DNA from: Nostoc sp. LEGE 06077 | GTDB taxonomy: Bacteria > Cyanobacteriota > Cyanobacteriia > Cyanobacteriales > Nostocaceae | Direction: 5' to 3' | Length of the DNA stretch: 59,958 nucleotides | Assembly (NCBI RefSeq): GCF_015207705.1 | Contig: NZ_JADEWI010000044.1 | Span: forward strand, 1 to 59,958 | Part shown: piece by piece, positions 9,287-17,392 of the stretch | Position numbering within the stretch: the stretch's first letter is position 1 | Layout: each line of letters begins with the position of its first letter | The notes under the pieces: generated by a model | Told to the model about the DNA's origin: nothing | The model's input: only the letters and a program-made list of their open reading frames with translations | Databases searched by the model: none | Made by a program: the position numbers and the translations under genes

Positions 9287-10792
9287 ATGAATAAAATTCA
9301 CTTTGGGCTGATTGCTGCTGCTACTTTAACTTGCACATTTTCCGGTATGGCTTCAGCAAGTGCAACAACTACCAATACTACATCTACAAAAGTCACTACT
9401 ATCCAAGAAGCCATTAAAGAAGCGCCATTGGCTGCTAAAAAAGCGAAAGAAAGCGTAGATGCACTCAAAAAAGCAGAAGATACACTGACAAAAACTACGC
9501 AATCTGCTACAAAATTAAAACAAGATTCTATCAAAGTATTAAATTCTGCTGAACAGACATTTCAAAAAGCAGATGCAGATTATATAGCATCAAAAGCAGC
9601 CTATGATGCGGCTAACAAGACTTTAACTGATACAAAAACAGTCTATGATGCGGCTAACAAGACTTTAACTGATACAAAAACAGTCTATGATGCGGCTAAC
9701 AAGGCTTTAACTGATGCAAAAGCTACCCTAGCAGCGGCTAAGACTCAGGCGCAAAAAAATTTAGCACAACAAGCTGTTAATAACGCTACTACAAGTTTTA
9801 ATACTGCGAATACCAAGTGGAGTGAAGCAAAAACTCAGTTTACGACTGCTACTACCAAACTGAATGATGCCACAGGCAAGTGTAACTCTGCAAATAGTAA
9901 GCTAAATGACGCTACAACTAAGCGCACTACAGCTGAACAAGCCAGAAATAAAGCCAGTGAACAAGCAAAAACTACCACTGAAAATGCCGATAATTTGGTT
10001 AAAGATGCACAAGATTCGAGAAATCAAGCTAAATTAACTGCGGACAATGCAGCCAAGTATTCTGTACAGGCGCAAGAAGCAGCTAACAAAGCGAGTGACT
10101 GGAGTACAATGAAGCGACTCACTGTCAAAGATAGATCAGAGGATACAAATTTTCTATCTATACTTCCCCAGTTCCAAGCTTTAGTGCAGAAAGAACGTGT
10201 AGCTATCTCCGCAGATAAAGTTCAGGCACAAAAAGTAGACTTTACTCAACTATTTCTGACACAAAAACACAACGTGCGTGTTTGGTTCCTCAATGAAGGC
10301 GCTACCTACAAAAACCAATTAGCGTACGAAGCCATTAGAGGTGAGAAATACGATAAAGGTGTGGCTTTTGAAAATATCTCTTGTAACAGCACTAGAAATA
10401 AGTGCGAAATAGGAGAGAAAGATGGTGTATTGGATAGCGGTGATTTTGTAGATTTGGGTAGTTTCAAAGCTGGTACACAGCTGAATTTCTTACTCAAAGC
10501 TGACGGCTATAGCCAAACACCGAAAAATGGCGATATTTATGGTGCCGATGCGTCTTTAAACCCTGATGGTTTACAACACTTAATGGCATGGAAAATTGGT
10601 AATTACTTGATGATGGGTTTTGAAGATTTACGCAACGGTGGCGATAAAGACTATAACGATGCGATGTTTGTTGTTGACTTTGGTAAAGACAATTTCAAAA
10701 CAGCGGCTGTACCAGAACCTTCCGCTACACTGCCAATTTTAGGTTTAGGTGCATTAGGAATGCTGAAGTTACGCCGCCGTCGTCGTCGTTAA
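9287..10792 (+). CDS. Secreted DUF4114 / PEP-CTERM protein with coiled-coil N-terminal half
   Basis: The ATG at 9287 is chosen over an in-frame one 23 codons earlier because AGGA precedes it and it opens a clean signal peptide (MNKIHFGLIAAATLTC...ASASA). The 501 residues comprise the signal peptide, about 250 residues of A/K/T/N-rich coiled coil including a 14-residue unit repeated three times, then a C-terminal DUF4114 domain (from about VRVWFLNEGATY to DYNDAMFVVDFG). The PEP-CTERM sorting tail VPEPSATLPILGLGALGML is followed by seven arginines. DUF4114 is an extracellular, probably beta-rich and Ca-binding-like module. The protein is probably processed by an exosortase and displayed on the cell surface or in the sheath. 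Function is unknown. Confidence 0.82.
   Translation: MNKIHFGLIAAATLTCTFSGMASASATTTNTTSTKVTTIQEAIKEAPLAAKKAKESVDALKKAEDTLTKTTQSATKLKQDSIKVLNSAEQTFQKADADYIASKAAYDAANKTLTDTKTVYDAANKTLTDTKTVYDAANKALTDAKATLAAAKTQAQKNLAQQAVNNATTSFNTANTKWSEAKTQFTTATTKLNDATGKCNSANSKLNDATTKRTTAEQARNKASEQAKTTTENADNLVKDAQDSRNQAKLTADNAAKYSVQAQEAANKASDWSTMKRLTVKDRSEDTNFLSILPQFQALVQKERVAISADKVQAQKVDFTQLFLTQKHNVRVWFLNEGATYKNQLAYEAIRGEKYDKGVAFENISCNSTRNKCEIGEKDGVLDSGDFVDLGSFKAGTQLNFLLKADGYSQTPKNGDIYGADASLNPDGLQHLMAWKIGNYLMMGFEDLRNGGDKDYNDAMFVVDFGKDNFKTAAVPEPSATLPILGLGALGMLKLRRRRRR
9602..9727 (+). repeat. Three 42-bp in-frame tandem repeats
   Basis: Copies at 9602-9643 and 9644-9685 are identical, and 9686-9727 is a slightly diverged third. 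Each encodes a 14-residue helical unit beginning YDAANKTLTDTKTV. The near-identity implies recent expansion of the coiled coil. Confidence 0.9.
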
Positions 10793-10838
10793 TAGCTGAT
10801 AAATTTCTTGAATCTTCTTGGCAATATCTCAATTATCT

Positions 10839-10866
10839 GTAAGGGTGCAAGTTATTGCACCCTTAC
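10839..10866. terminator. Perfect 12-bp hairpin between convergent genes
   Basis: GTAAGGGTGCAA (10839-10850), loop GTTA, TTGCACCCTTAC (10855-10866). It lies between the ends of the DUF4114 gene and queF and could terminate transcription from either side, although the flanking T-tract is weak. Confidence 0.65.
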
Positions 10867-10956
10867 ATTCTGTATTTGTCACATTCTGGTTTAAAACAAA
10901 ACTACTATGATGGCTTGATATAAATACAGAAGCGTTGTTATTTATCTGTCAGGGGT

Positions 10957-11355
10957 TTAATTTGCTGGTGCTTTTTGGTGCCGTACTTCAATAACTGTAT
11001 GCACGTTTCCACGGGGAGCAAAATCTGCTTTAACGGTAATTTCTAGCGGATCACAAGCTGCAACCATATCATCTAAAATTTGATTGGCAGATTCTTCGTG
11101 GGAGATATAGCGATCGCGGTAACTGTTAATGTAAAGCTTGAGGGCTTTTAATTCTACTACCCGTTCATTTGGTATGTAGGTAATATGAATTGTGGCAAAG
11201 TCAGGATAGCCGGAAAACGGACACTTACAGGTAAATTCTGGCAGAGTTATGTTGATATCATATCGTCTGCCCACTCGCGGATTAGGAAAGGTAATTAAAT
11301 TACCTTCTGCAATATTGCGTTCACCATACTTTACTTCTGATGTATCATGCGTCAT
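10957..11355 (-). CDS. queF: NADPH-dependent 7-cyano-7-deazaguanine reductase QueF
   Basis: The 132-residue, single-domain (type I) protein has the catalytic cysteine in FTCKCPFSGYPDFA (C45) and the QueF signature VELKALKLYINSYRDRY with its substrate-binding Glu (E68). It reduces preQ0 nitrile to preQ1 amine on the way to queuosine in the tRNA wobble position. The queuosine gene queE is also in this window, about 24 kb away, so the pathway is not clustered. Its immediate 5' leader is a heptanucleotide tandem repeat that abuts the ATG, leaving no clear Shine-Dalgarno. Confidence 0.95.
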   Translation of the reverse strand: MTHDTSEVKYGERNIAEGNLITFPNPRVGRRYDINITLPEFTCKCPFSGYPDFATIHITYIPNERVVELKALKLYINSYRDRYISHEESANQILDDMVAACDPLEITVKADFAPRGNVHTVIEVRHQKAPAN

Positions 11356-11389
11356 TAGTCCTTAGTCCTTTGTCATTAGTCATTTGTTA
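11355..11389. repeat. Degenerate heptanucleotide tandem repeat upstream of queF
   Basis: Five heptads in register on the plus strand: TTAGTCC, TTAGTCC, TTTGTCA, TTAGTCA and a final TTTGTTA. The first overlaps the queF start codon, so the repeat forms the queF leader. Confidence 0.7.
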
Positions 11390-11470
11390 CCTCAACCATA
11401 GTACAGCGCCGCTTAAATCTAGTTACCATCTAAAAATAGGCTAAAAGCTGATCAAACTTTGCCTTGTGTA

Positions 11471-11866
11471 CTACTCTTGTTCCCAGTCAGGACAGTTATG
11501 ATCATCCCAACCGTGGGGATGCATGGCACAGACTAATAAATTACCACTATAAACTTGACCGTGGTAGTTTGTACAACCTATGCAAGCCGAATTTTGGTCG
11601 GGTGTAGGTTCTACTGAATAAGGAAAACCAGGATCTGTATCTGCAACTATATCTTCTAGTTCCCAATACATTTCTAAGAAGGGTGCAGATATCTCTTCTA
11701 AGTATTGTTCTACTTCAGCGGCGATGTTATTTTGTACTTGTTCCGTCAATTCTTCTGTAAGGTCAAAAAAGCTATCAACCATGTCATTCATTCCTTGAAA
11801 GAAGTTTTCTACTTCCTCAGCCACTATTTCCACGATTCCCATTAAATCTTTTTGCCATTCTTCCAT
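11471..11866 (-). CDS. Conserved small acidic protein with C-terminal Cys/His cluster
   Basis: The family is not recognised by name. The 131-residue product has an acidic, helical N-terminal two-thirds (VEIVAEEVENFFQGMNDMVDS and onward) and a compact C-terminal module. That module has CIGCTNYHG, a cysteine in NLLVCAMHPHGW, and a last cysteine in DDHNCPDWE. Four cysteines plus several histidines suggest a zinc- or iron-binding knuckle. There is no signal peptide or membrane segment. It stands between queF and a phasin-like gene on the same strand, with spacers long enough for separate promoters. Confidence 0.7.
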   Translation of the reverse strand: MEEWQKDLMGIVEIVAEEVENFFQGMNDMVDSFFDLTEELTEQVQNNIAAEVEQYLEEISAPFLEMYWELEDIVADTDPGFPYSVEPTPDQNSACIGCTNYHGQVYSGNLLVCAMHPHGWDDHNCPDWEQE

Positions 11867-12024
11867 AAATTTGACGCTCTTACTGGCTATAAAATTAGGA
11901 TGCTAAGAACCACCAAAATTGCAGTACATTAATCCATTCTAGGCAATGTATGTGATCAATTTCTTGGGTTTTGCAGTAACTCCTATGTACTATTTACGCT
12001 GGGTGGGAAGGTTAAACCTGCTGT

Positions 12025-12408
12025 TTATGAATCGCGTTGCAGTTTTTTTAACTCTTCTTGCAGTTTTAGTACTTGGTCACGCAAGCCATCCACATTTTCA
12101 GTTGCTGTCTCTTTTACAGTTGGCGCTTCATCTTCCTCTAGGATTTCGATGCGACGAGGTTCAGAAGGTGTTGTTTTTTCTGCGGTGTCAGCAGGACTTG
12201 GCGGCTGTTGCGCTTGCGTCATCATATCTTCGACGAAGCGGCGGGCTTCTTCTGTGTTCATTTCGCCCCGCGCTACCATTTCATCTGCCAGTTTTTGGAC
12301 TTGCGATCGCAGTTCGGCTAATTTCCCTCCTGCTTTCTCACCTGCGTAAGAAGCCAAGCCAACACCGAGGTAAAAAGCTTTTTGTACAATATCTCCAAAA
12401 CCAGGCAT
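12025..12408 (-). CDS. Phasin-like small helical protein
   Basis: The 127-residue protein starts MPGFGDIVQKAFYLGVGLASYAGEKAGGKLAELRSQVQKLADEMVARGEMN. It continues as an amphipathic helix, a low-complexity acidic and proline-rich linker, and a short C-terminal coiled coil (LRDQVLKLQEELKKLQ). The N-terminal part resembles cyanobacterial proteins annotated as phasin-family or polyhydroxyalkanoate-granule-associated. That assignment is by resemblance only; no pha genes are nearby. A plus-strand open frame covering the same bases has no coding character. Confidence 0.65.
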   Translation of the reverse strand: MPGFGDIVQKAFYLGVGLASYAGEKAGGKLAELRSQVQKLADEMVARGEMNTEEARRFVEDMMTQAQQPPSPADTAEKTTPSEPRRIEILEEDEAPTVKETATENVDGLRDQVLKLQEELKKLQRDS

Positions 12409-12437
12409 CGCTGCTGATCGCTCCTACAAAATAGGGC

Positions 12438-12531
12438 GACCCGGAGACTACGCCTACTACAAGCATCCCGTGTTGCTGCCACCTTCCGGTTCTGACAAGG
12501 TTTAGGCGTTGCAGTCGCATAGATCCAGGTC
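12438..12531 (-). ncRNA. ffs: Signal recognition particle RNA (4.5S type), copy 1
   Basis: On the minus strand the 94-nt segment contains the domain IV hallmark GTCAGAACCGGAAGGTGGCA with the GGAA tetraloop and the SRP-type asymmetric bulge sequences. The ends pair: 5' GACCTGG (12531-12525) with 3' CCGGGTC (12444-12438). An inner helix pairs ACGCCTA with TAGGCGT perfectly, and GACT pairs with AGTC. The RNA scaffolds Ffh and stimulates its GTPase with FtsY for membrane-protein targeting. A TACTAT box lies about 7 bases before the 5' end. A second, diverged copy lies 141 bases upstream in transcription direction. Exact termini are estimated from pairing. Confidence 0.85.
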
Positions 12532-12672
12532 TAATAAAATAGTAACACGAAAAGTCAGTAAGTGTGATCTATTCAAATACTATTCTCTATTCGCCAGGTT
12601 AGTATTTGATAAAGTCGGATATCCAAAACCAGGGGTTGCTAATATTAATGGTTTCTATCTAAAAAATAGGGT

Positions 12673-12766
12673 GACCCGGAGACTACGCCTACCACAAGCA
12701 TTCTGTATTGCTGCCACCTTCCGGTTCTGACAAGATTTAGGTGTTGCATCTGCATAGATCCAGGTC
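12673..12766 (-). ncRNA. ffs: Signal recognition particle RNA (4.5S type), copy 2
   Basis: This has the same 94-nt length, end-pairing (GACCTGG with CCGGGTC) and an identical apical domain as copy 1. It carries substitutions elsewhere; one creates an A-C mismatch in the inner helix (ACACCTA opposite TAGGCGT). The apical Ffh-binding part is unchanged, so it may still function. A TAAGAT box lies about 7 bases before the 5' end, and the promoter block (CTTAC followed by a T-rich stretch) is recognisably shared with copy 1. A T6 run follows the 3' end. Confidence 0.8.
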
Positions 12767-12802
12767 TAATTAAATCTTACAGTAAAAACCGGTAAGTTTT
12801 TC

Positions 12803-13069
12803 CTACTCGACAATAATTTTCCATTCGTAAAGCTGGTAGTTGACACAACCGTTTTGTACTAAGGGGTCAAGGGCTATTATGGCTTGGGCTTCCTCCAGAG
12901 AAGCGGCTTCAAACAATAACATCCCGCCGCCCATTTTTGCCCAATAGCCTGTTTTAGCTTGATGCCCTTTGGCAATTAAATCTTGCACGAAGGCTTTGTG
13001 GGCGGGTACGTATTGATCAAAAATGGTTTTATCGACTTGACCAGACTCTATCTTGACAAACCACGGCAT
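12803..13069 (-). CDS. YciI-family protein
   Basis: Starting at the internal ATG (MPWFVKIESG), the protein is 88 residues, the size of a single YCII domain. It keeps the fold pattern of this ferredoxin-like family: an N-terminal strand, VPAHKAFVQDLIAKGHQAKTGYW with its conserved His, the MLLFEAASLEEAQAIIALDPLVQNG segment and a final strand. YciI proteins are small dimeric, probably catalytic or binding, proteins of uncertain role. A longer start at 13114 exists, but its extra 15 residues are not family-like. Confidence 0.85.
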   Translation of the reverse strand: MPWFVKIESGQVDKTIFDQYVPAHKAFVQDLIAKGHQAKTGYWAKMGGGMLLFEAASLEEAQAIIALDPLVQNGCVNYQLYEWKIIVE

Positions 13070-13124
13070 TTTGCTACGAACCTCATAGGAGCAAGAACTA
13101 GCTTCCATCAGCATAAAGCTTTTG

Positions 13125-13149
13125 AGAGACGTGGCATAGCAACGTCTCT
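13125..13149 (-). terminator. Hairpin between the PEP-CTERM gene and the YciI gene
   Basis: AGAGACGT (13125-13132) and ACGTCTCT (13142-13149) form an 8-bp perfect stem with a 9-base loop just beyond the stop of the minus-strand PEP-CTERM gene. A T-containing tail follows on the minus strand. Confidence 0.55.
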
Positions 13150-13158
13150 ATTTCGATA

Positions 13159-13767
13159 TTACGAAGCTTTTGCGTGTTTCTGTTTAGTCAATTGTAGTGA
13201 TTGCTGGCGTTTAAGTGCTGATACTACGCCGAAAGTGCCGACAGCAAGTAAGCTCAAAATAGATGTAGGTTCGGGAATAGAGATAATTCTGGCTGAAAAA
13301 ACAACGGCTAATTCACTATCTTCTGTTCCCAAATTTCCAGACCCTGACACAAATGGCGGTGCTGAAAAAACCTCTAAATAACTCGGTGTGGGCAAAAAAC
13401 TAGCAAAAAACGGACTAGCATAATTTCCTGATGATGTGGAATAACCAAAACCGTCACCTGTTAACTGCTGGCTATTCAAACTAATTAAATTGTCCACGTT
13501 AAAAGGTTCGTTGCCAGGAATTGGAGTCCCCGTAGGTTGCAAACCAGTAATTGTTTGATTATTACGTGTGCCACTGATTTTCCAAATCTCGTAAAAACCA
13601 GAATTGTCAGGAGTGTCATGAGTAATGAAATTACCGCTTGCTGTTATACCAGAACCAAAATAACTCCATTCCCAATTTAAAGTGGCAGCAGAGACAGCTT
13701 GCATGGTTCCGAAAACCAATCCCGAAACAGTCAAGGCTGTAGTAGATAGTAGAGCTAGATTTTTCAT
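13159..13767 (-). CDS. PEP-CTERM sorting domain protein, unknown function
   Basis: The 202-residue secreted protein has a signal peptide (MKNLALLSTTALTVSGLVFG...VSAA), a beta-rich middle with few charged residues, and a PEP-CTERM tail: IPEPTSILSLLAVGTFGVVSAL followed by KRQQ. The middle region resembles the many unassigned cyanobacterial PEP-CTERM extracellular proteins. It is likely exported, cut by exosortase and placed in the extracellular matrix. Two other PEP-CTERM genes occur in this window, but no exosortase gene does. Confidence 0.8.
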   Translation of the reverse strand: MKNLALLSTTALTVSGLVFGTMQAVSAATLNWEWSYFGSGITASGNFITHDTPDNSGFYEIWKISGTRNNQTITGLQPTGTPIPGNEPFNVDNLISLNSQQLTGDGFGYSTSSGNYASPFFASFLPTPSYLEVFSAPPFVSGSGNLGTEDSELAVVFSARIISIPEPTSILSLLAVGTFGVVSALKRQQSLQLTKQKHAKAS

Positions 13768-13993
13768 AAAAATAGTTGGGGGTAGATGCGTAGCTGTAAA
13801 GCCTGGCTGCGAAGGGATGAATCGTTCCCTGGCTAATGCTGAAGCTTTTTGTATAGCTTCGCTGAGAATGACGCAGATATTTCACCCGAAAGGCTTATGG
13901 CTAGACATCAAAAACTTTGTAGGTTAATTGATATTGGAATCTTCAACCAATGGCAGTTTAACATCAAAGATACTTGGTTTATCCGTATAGTAA

Positions 13994-15823
13994 TTACTCG
14001 ATTTTTAAATTAAACGGTAAACGAGCATAAATTCCGTTAGGATCATTCATGCTTTGAAATACTTCCAATTCTTGTTGCAGTTTTTGGAATTCTGCTGTCA
14101 GAGGGTTAGCGGCTTTGACTTGTTGTCCCGGAATCTTTAAAGCTGTACTGGCTTCTTCAGCTTTGCCAAACAAAATTTCGTTTAAACTGCTTTCTTTGGG
14201 ATATTCTTGTAACTGCCAATCGTTACCTAAATTTGCTTGCTTGGCAGCGTATTTGACAGCAGCATTGAGTCCACCGATTTCGTCTACTAAACCAATTTGT
14301 TTAGCTGCTACACCAGACCAAACCCGTCCTTGGGCAATTTCTGCGACTTTTTGTTCTGGTAATTTCCGACCTTGGGAAACTTTATTGAGAAACATATTGT
14401 AAATACGGTTCACACTGCGCTGATAAAGTGCTAGTTCTTGGGGCGATTTGGCACGAGAGACAGTTTGAGTATCAGCATAGCTGGCTGTTTTGACGACATC
14501 CCAAGTGATGCCGTTATCATTGGCTAGTTTTTGACCGTTGAAGAGGATGCCAAATACACCTATGGAACCAGTAATTGTATTCGGTTCGGCAAAAATGCGG
14601 CTAGAATCACTGGCAATCCAGTAACCTCCAGAGGCAGCCACATCACCCATAGATACTACTACAGGTTTTACCTGATGGGTTAAGCGGATTTCTCGCTGCA
14701 TGACTTCGGCGGCTGTCGCACTACCACCAGGACTATTAATTCTTAAGACAACGGCTTTGATATTTTTATCTTGCCGGATTTTGTTGAAGATTTTGGCAAA
14801 GCGATCGCCTCCTACTTGTTCATCATCACCGTTACCATCGACAATTTCACCTTCGGCATAAACTACGGCGATTTTTTTGCTGGAGTCCTGTTCAGCACTC
14901 AGGGATTTTTTGATGAATTGGGCGTATTCTAGAAGATTAATTTGGCGGAAGGTTTTATCGTTTTGATCGCTATCTGTGAGTTTTTTTAAATCGGCAACTA
15001 CTTGATCATGGTATGCCACTTGATCTACTAGACCATTAGTTTTGGCTGCGGGTGCTTCTAATATTGCTTGATCATCAGCGATCGCCTGCAATTTTTGCGG
15101 GTTGATTTTCCGGCTTGCACCTACTGTCGTCCGCCACTCACTCCACACATCATCTAGCAATTTCTGTGTTTGTTCGCGGTTTTCTGGACTCAGTTTGTTG
15201 AGAATAAATGGTTCGACTGCGCCTTTAAATTTACCAACTCTGACAACCTGCACACCAATACCAAATTTCTGCAATGCGCCTGCTAAGAACATCTGTTGGC
15301 TGCTTAAACCATTGATTTCTATTGCACCCAAGGGATTGAGCGCAATGGTATCAGCTACGGAACTGAGGTAATATTCTTTCTTCCCCCAGTCTTGACCATA
15401 GGCGACTACTTTTTTCCCCGCCGCCCGAAATTCTTCTAAGGCTTTGCGAATTTCTTTGAGGGAAGCAAAGCCCAGGTTACTACCTGCGCCATTTGTTCCA
15501 TCTAAATATATACCGACAATTTTCGGATCTTGTCGGGCTTTTTCTATCACATCCAGAACTTTGCGGAGTGTGATTCGTTCTTTGTCGTTACCTGATAATG
15601 TTTTTTGTAACTCTTCCCCCGCACTAGGTTCTCGATCGGTAATATTCATCGATAAGTCAAAAACTACTACAGACTTATCTTTAACTACTGGTTTCACCTC
15701 TTGAGAACCAGCGATCGCAAATAGCAATAATAATAGTCCTGTAGTCCCAATCCCACAGAAAATAAATAGACCTAGTAAGCTGCCGATTAAACTGGCAACG
15801 GTTTGTTTGAGAAAATTATTCAT
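13994..15823 (-). CDS. sppA: Signal peptide peptidase SppA, 67K (long) type
   Basis: The 609-residue protein has an N-terminal membrane anchor (residues 8-38) and two tandem S49 peptidase domains, as in the long SppA form. The general-base lysine lies in the first domain (VGKFKGAVEPF, K200) and the nucleophilic serine in the second (SMGDVAASGGYW, S398), as in the tetrameric E. coli enzyme. It degrades leftover signal peptides in the membrane; cyanobacterial and plant homologues have been linked to light acclimation at thylakoids. It is transcribed alone, with roughly 170 bases between it and the fni stop. Confidence 0.93.
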   Translation of the reverse strand: MNNFLKQTVASLIGSLLGLFIFCGIGTTGLLLLLFAIAGSQEVKPVVKDKSVVVFDLSMNITDREPSAGEELQKTLSGNDKERITLRKVLDVIEKARQDPKIVGIYLDGTNGAGSNLGFASLKEIRKALEEFRAAGKKVVAYGQDWGKKEYYLSSVADTIALNPLGAIEINGLSSQQMFLAGALQKFGIGVQVVRVGKFKGAVEPFILNKLSPENREQTQKLLDDVWSEWRTTVGASRKINPQKLQAIADDQAILEAPAAKTNGLVDQVAYHDQVVADLKKLTDSDQNDKTFRQINLLEYAQFIKKSLSAEQDSSKKIAVVYAEGEIVDGNGDDEQVGGDRFAKIFNKIRQDKNIKAVVLRINSPGGSATAAEVMQREIRLTHQVKPVVVSMGDVAASGGYWIASDSSRIFAEPNTITGSIGVFGILFNGQKLANDNGITWDVVKTASYADTQTVSRAKSPQELALYQRSVNRIYNMFLNKVSQGRKLPEQKVAEIAQGRVWSGVAAKQIGLVDEIGGLNAAVKYAAKQANLGNDWQLQEYPKESSLNEILFGKAEEASTALKIPGQQVKAANPLTAEFQKLQQELEVFQSMNDPNGIYARLPFNLKIE

Positions 15824-16019
15824 TAGTTAAGCAATTTTAGATTTTGGATTTTGGATTGTCCCCCCAGAGAAATCTGGAGACATTCAGTATTAAGAAATTA
15901 TTTGTTAATAGTGATTGTTGGTGAGCTATTTGCTACAACAGCGCCACTAATTTCTCAAAAAGTGTTGCGTATTGAATACTACCTCTACTTCTTGCCTCCT
16001 ACCCCCTGCTTTATCCTTC

Positions 16020-17069
16020 TTATTGTATGCGGTGTAAACTTCCAGAATGTTTTAACTGCTGTAAGTTAGCGTTACCAGTACAAAATAACACTGTGACAAT
16101 TTCTGCGATTAAAACTTCTACTAACTCAGAGATGGCTGCTTCTGATACTACGGCTGCTTGCAAAAAAGGCATAGCTAAACCGGCGATATCTGCACCTAAA
16201 GCGATCGCTTTGGCTACATCCAAGCCATGACGCAAGCCACCAGAGGCAATTAAGGGAATCTGCGGTGCGATCGCCCGCACACCTGTAATACACTCTGCTG
16301 TTGGTATCCCCCAATCGGCAAATGTCGCACCTAACCTTTGTTGTAAGGCATTTTCTGCCCGTTCACCTTCCACTTTCGCCCAAGAAGTTCCCCCTGCACC
16401 AGCAACATCAATGGCTGACACCCCAGCCGCAATCAGTTTTTCTGCCATTGCACCAGAAATGCCATTGCCTACTTCCTTGGCAATCACCGGTACAGACAAT
16501 TTACTGCATAATAATGCTATCTTGTCAATTAAACCCCGGAAATTCACATCGCCTCTAGGTTGAATGCACTCTTGCAGAGGGTTAATGTGCAGAATCAACG
16601 CATCAGCTTCTAGCATATCGATGATTCGCAGACATTCGTCTAGACCATATTTATAGTTCAGTTGCACAGCACCCACATTAGCCAACAACAGCACATCTGG
16701 TGCATATTTGCGGATAGCAAAAGTATCCACCACCTGCGGTTTTTCTACCGCCACCCGTTGAGAACCAACACCCATCGCCAGTTTATAGTGTTGAGCAACT
16801 TCGGCTAAACGGCGATTAATTATTCCAGCTTCTTCGGTTCCTCCAGTCATCGAAGAAATTAATAATGGCGCTACTAGATACTTGCCTAAAAAATTTGTAC
16901 TGATATCAATATCCTGACGATCTATTTCTGGTAAACAATAATGGCTAAAACGATAATTTTCTAATCCATTGGTGATTTCGCGGCATTGAACATCTTCTTC
17001 TAAACAGATACGAATATGATCTGCTTTACGCGACTGAGTTTGTCCGGGATTGCTAGTAGAGGCTTTCAC
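16020..17069 (-). CDS. fni: Isopentenyl-diphosphate delta-isomerase, type 2 (FMN-dependent)
   Basis: The 349-residue protein has the type 2 IDI features: [15 protein letters not shown] at the N terminus, [41 protein letters not shown] with the catalytic-region glutamine and Mg-binding acid, [11 protein letters not shown] and a C-terminal FMN phosphate-binding [20 protein letters not shown]. It interconverts isopentenyl and dimethylallyl diphosphate at the end of the methylerythritol phosphate pathway, feeding carotenoids, phytol and quinones. Cyanobacteria use this type rather than type 1. The start fits the family N-terminus. Confidence 0.95.
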   Translation of the reverse strand: MKASTSNPGQTQSRKADHIRICLEEDVQCREITNGLENYRFSHYCLPEIDRQDIDISTNFLGKYLVAPLLISSMTGGTEEAGIINRRLAEVAQHYKLAMGVGSQRVAVEKPQVVDTFAIRKYAPDVLLLANVGAVQLNYKYGLDECLRIIDMLEADALILHINPLQECIQPRGDVNFRGLIDKIALLCSKLSVPVIAKEVGNGISGAMAEKLIAAGVSAIDVAGAGGTSWAKVEGERAENALQQRLGATFADWGIPTAECITGVRAIAPQIPLIASGGLRHGLDVAKAIALGADIAGLAMPFLQAAVVSEAAISELVEVLIAEIVTVLFCTGNANLQQLKHSGSLHRIQ

Positions 17070-17140
17070 TGGTAGGTATGACTCAAAGCTGTTGTCATAA
17101 CTATTCTAGGGCTTAGACAAAAAGGTTAGAGCAGGTGATA

Positions 17141-17168
17141 GGTTACAGGTTAGAGGTTACAGGTTATG
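17141..17168. repeat. Heptanucleotide tandem repeat (GGTTACA/GGTTAGA)
   Basis: Four heptads in register: GGTTACA, GGTTAGA, GGTTACA, GGTTATG, with a further GGTTAGA at 17124-17130. The rest of the 17070-17392 spacer contains a dispersed-repeat-like stretch (ACACCGTTCGGCTGACGCTC near 17238) and no gene. Confidence 0.7.
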
Positions 17169-17392
17169 GGTGAATTCCCATCAATCATTTAGGAATGGAG
17201 AAGGGTTTATGGGTGTGCAGAAGCCATACACCTTCACACCGTTCGGCTGACGCTCACACGAAGCCCCTCAACCCAATCACCACAAAAAACTTGGTGTGTA
17301 AGTCCTAAATCTATTTGTGCATCAAGATTTTGAATGTTAATATGAAACACTGAGGATACAAAATAGCATTCTTGTATACAGAAGTACAAATT

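Noticed and set aside
9602-9727. CRISPR array
   Set aside because: The three 42-bp units are directly adjacent without spacers and lie in frame within a protein gene.
11946-12434. Long plus-strand open frame opposite the phasin-like gene
   Set aside because: It is antisense to a gene with clear protein character, has low-complexity leucine/serine sequence typical of shadow frames and overlaps the SRP RNA region edge.
12509-12730. Open frame across the two SRP RNA copies
   Set aside because: The sequence is explained by structured RNA on the minus strand; the protein would run through both RNA genes.
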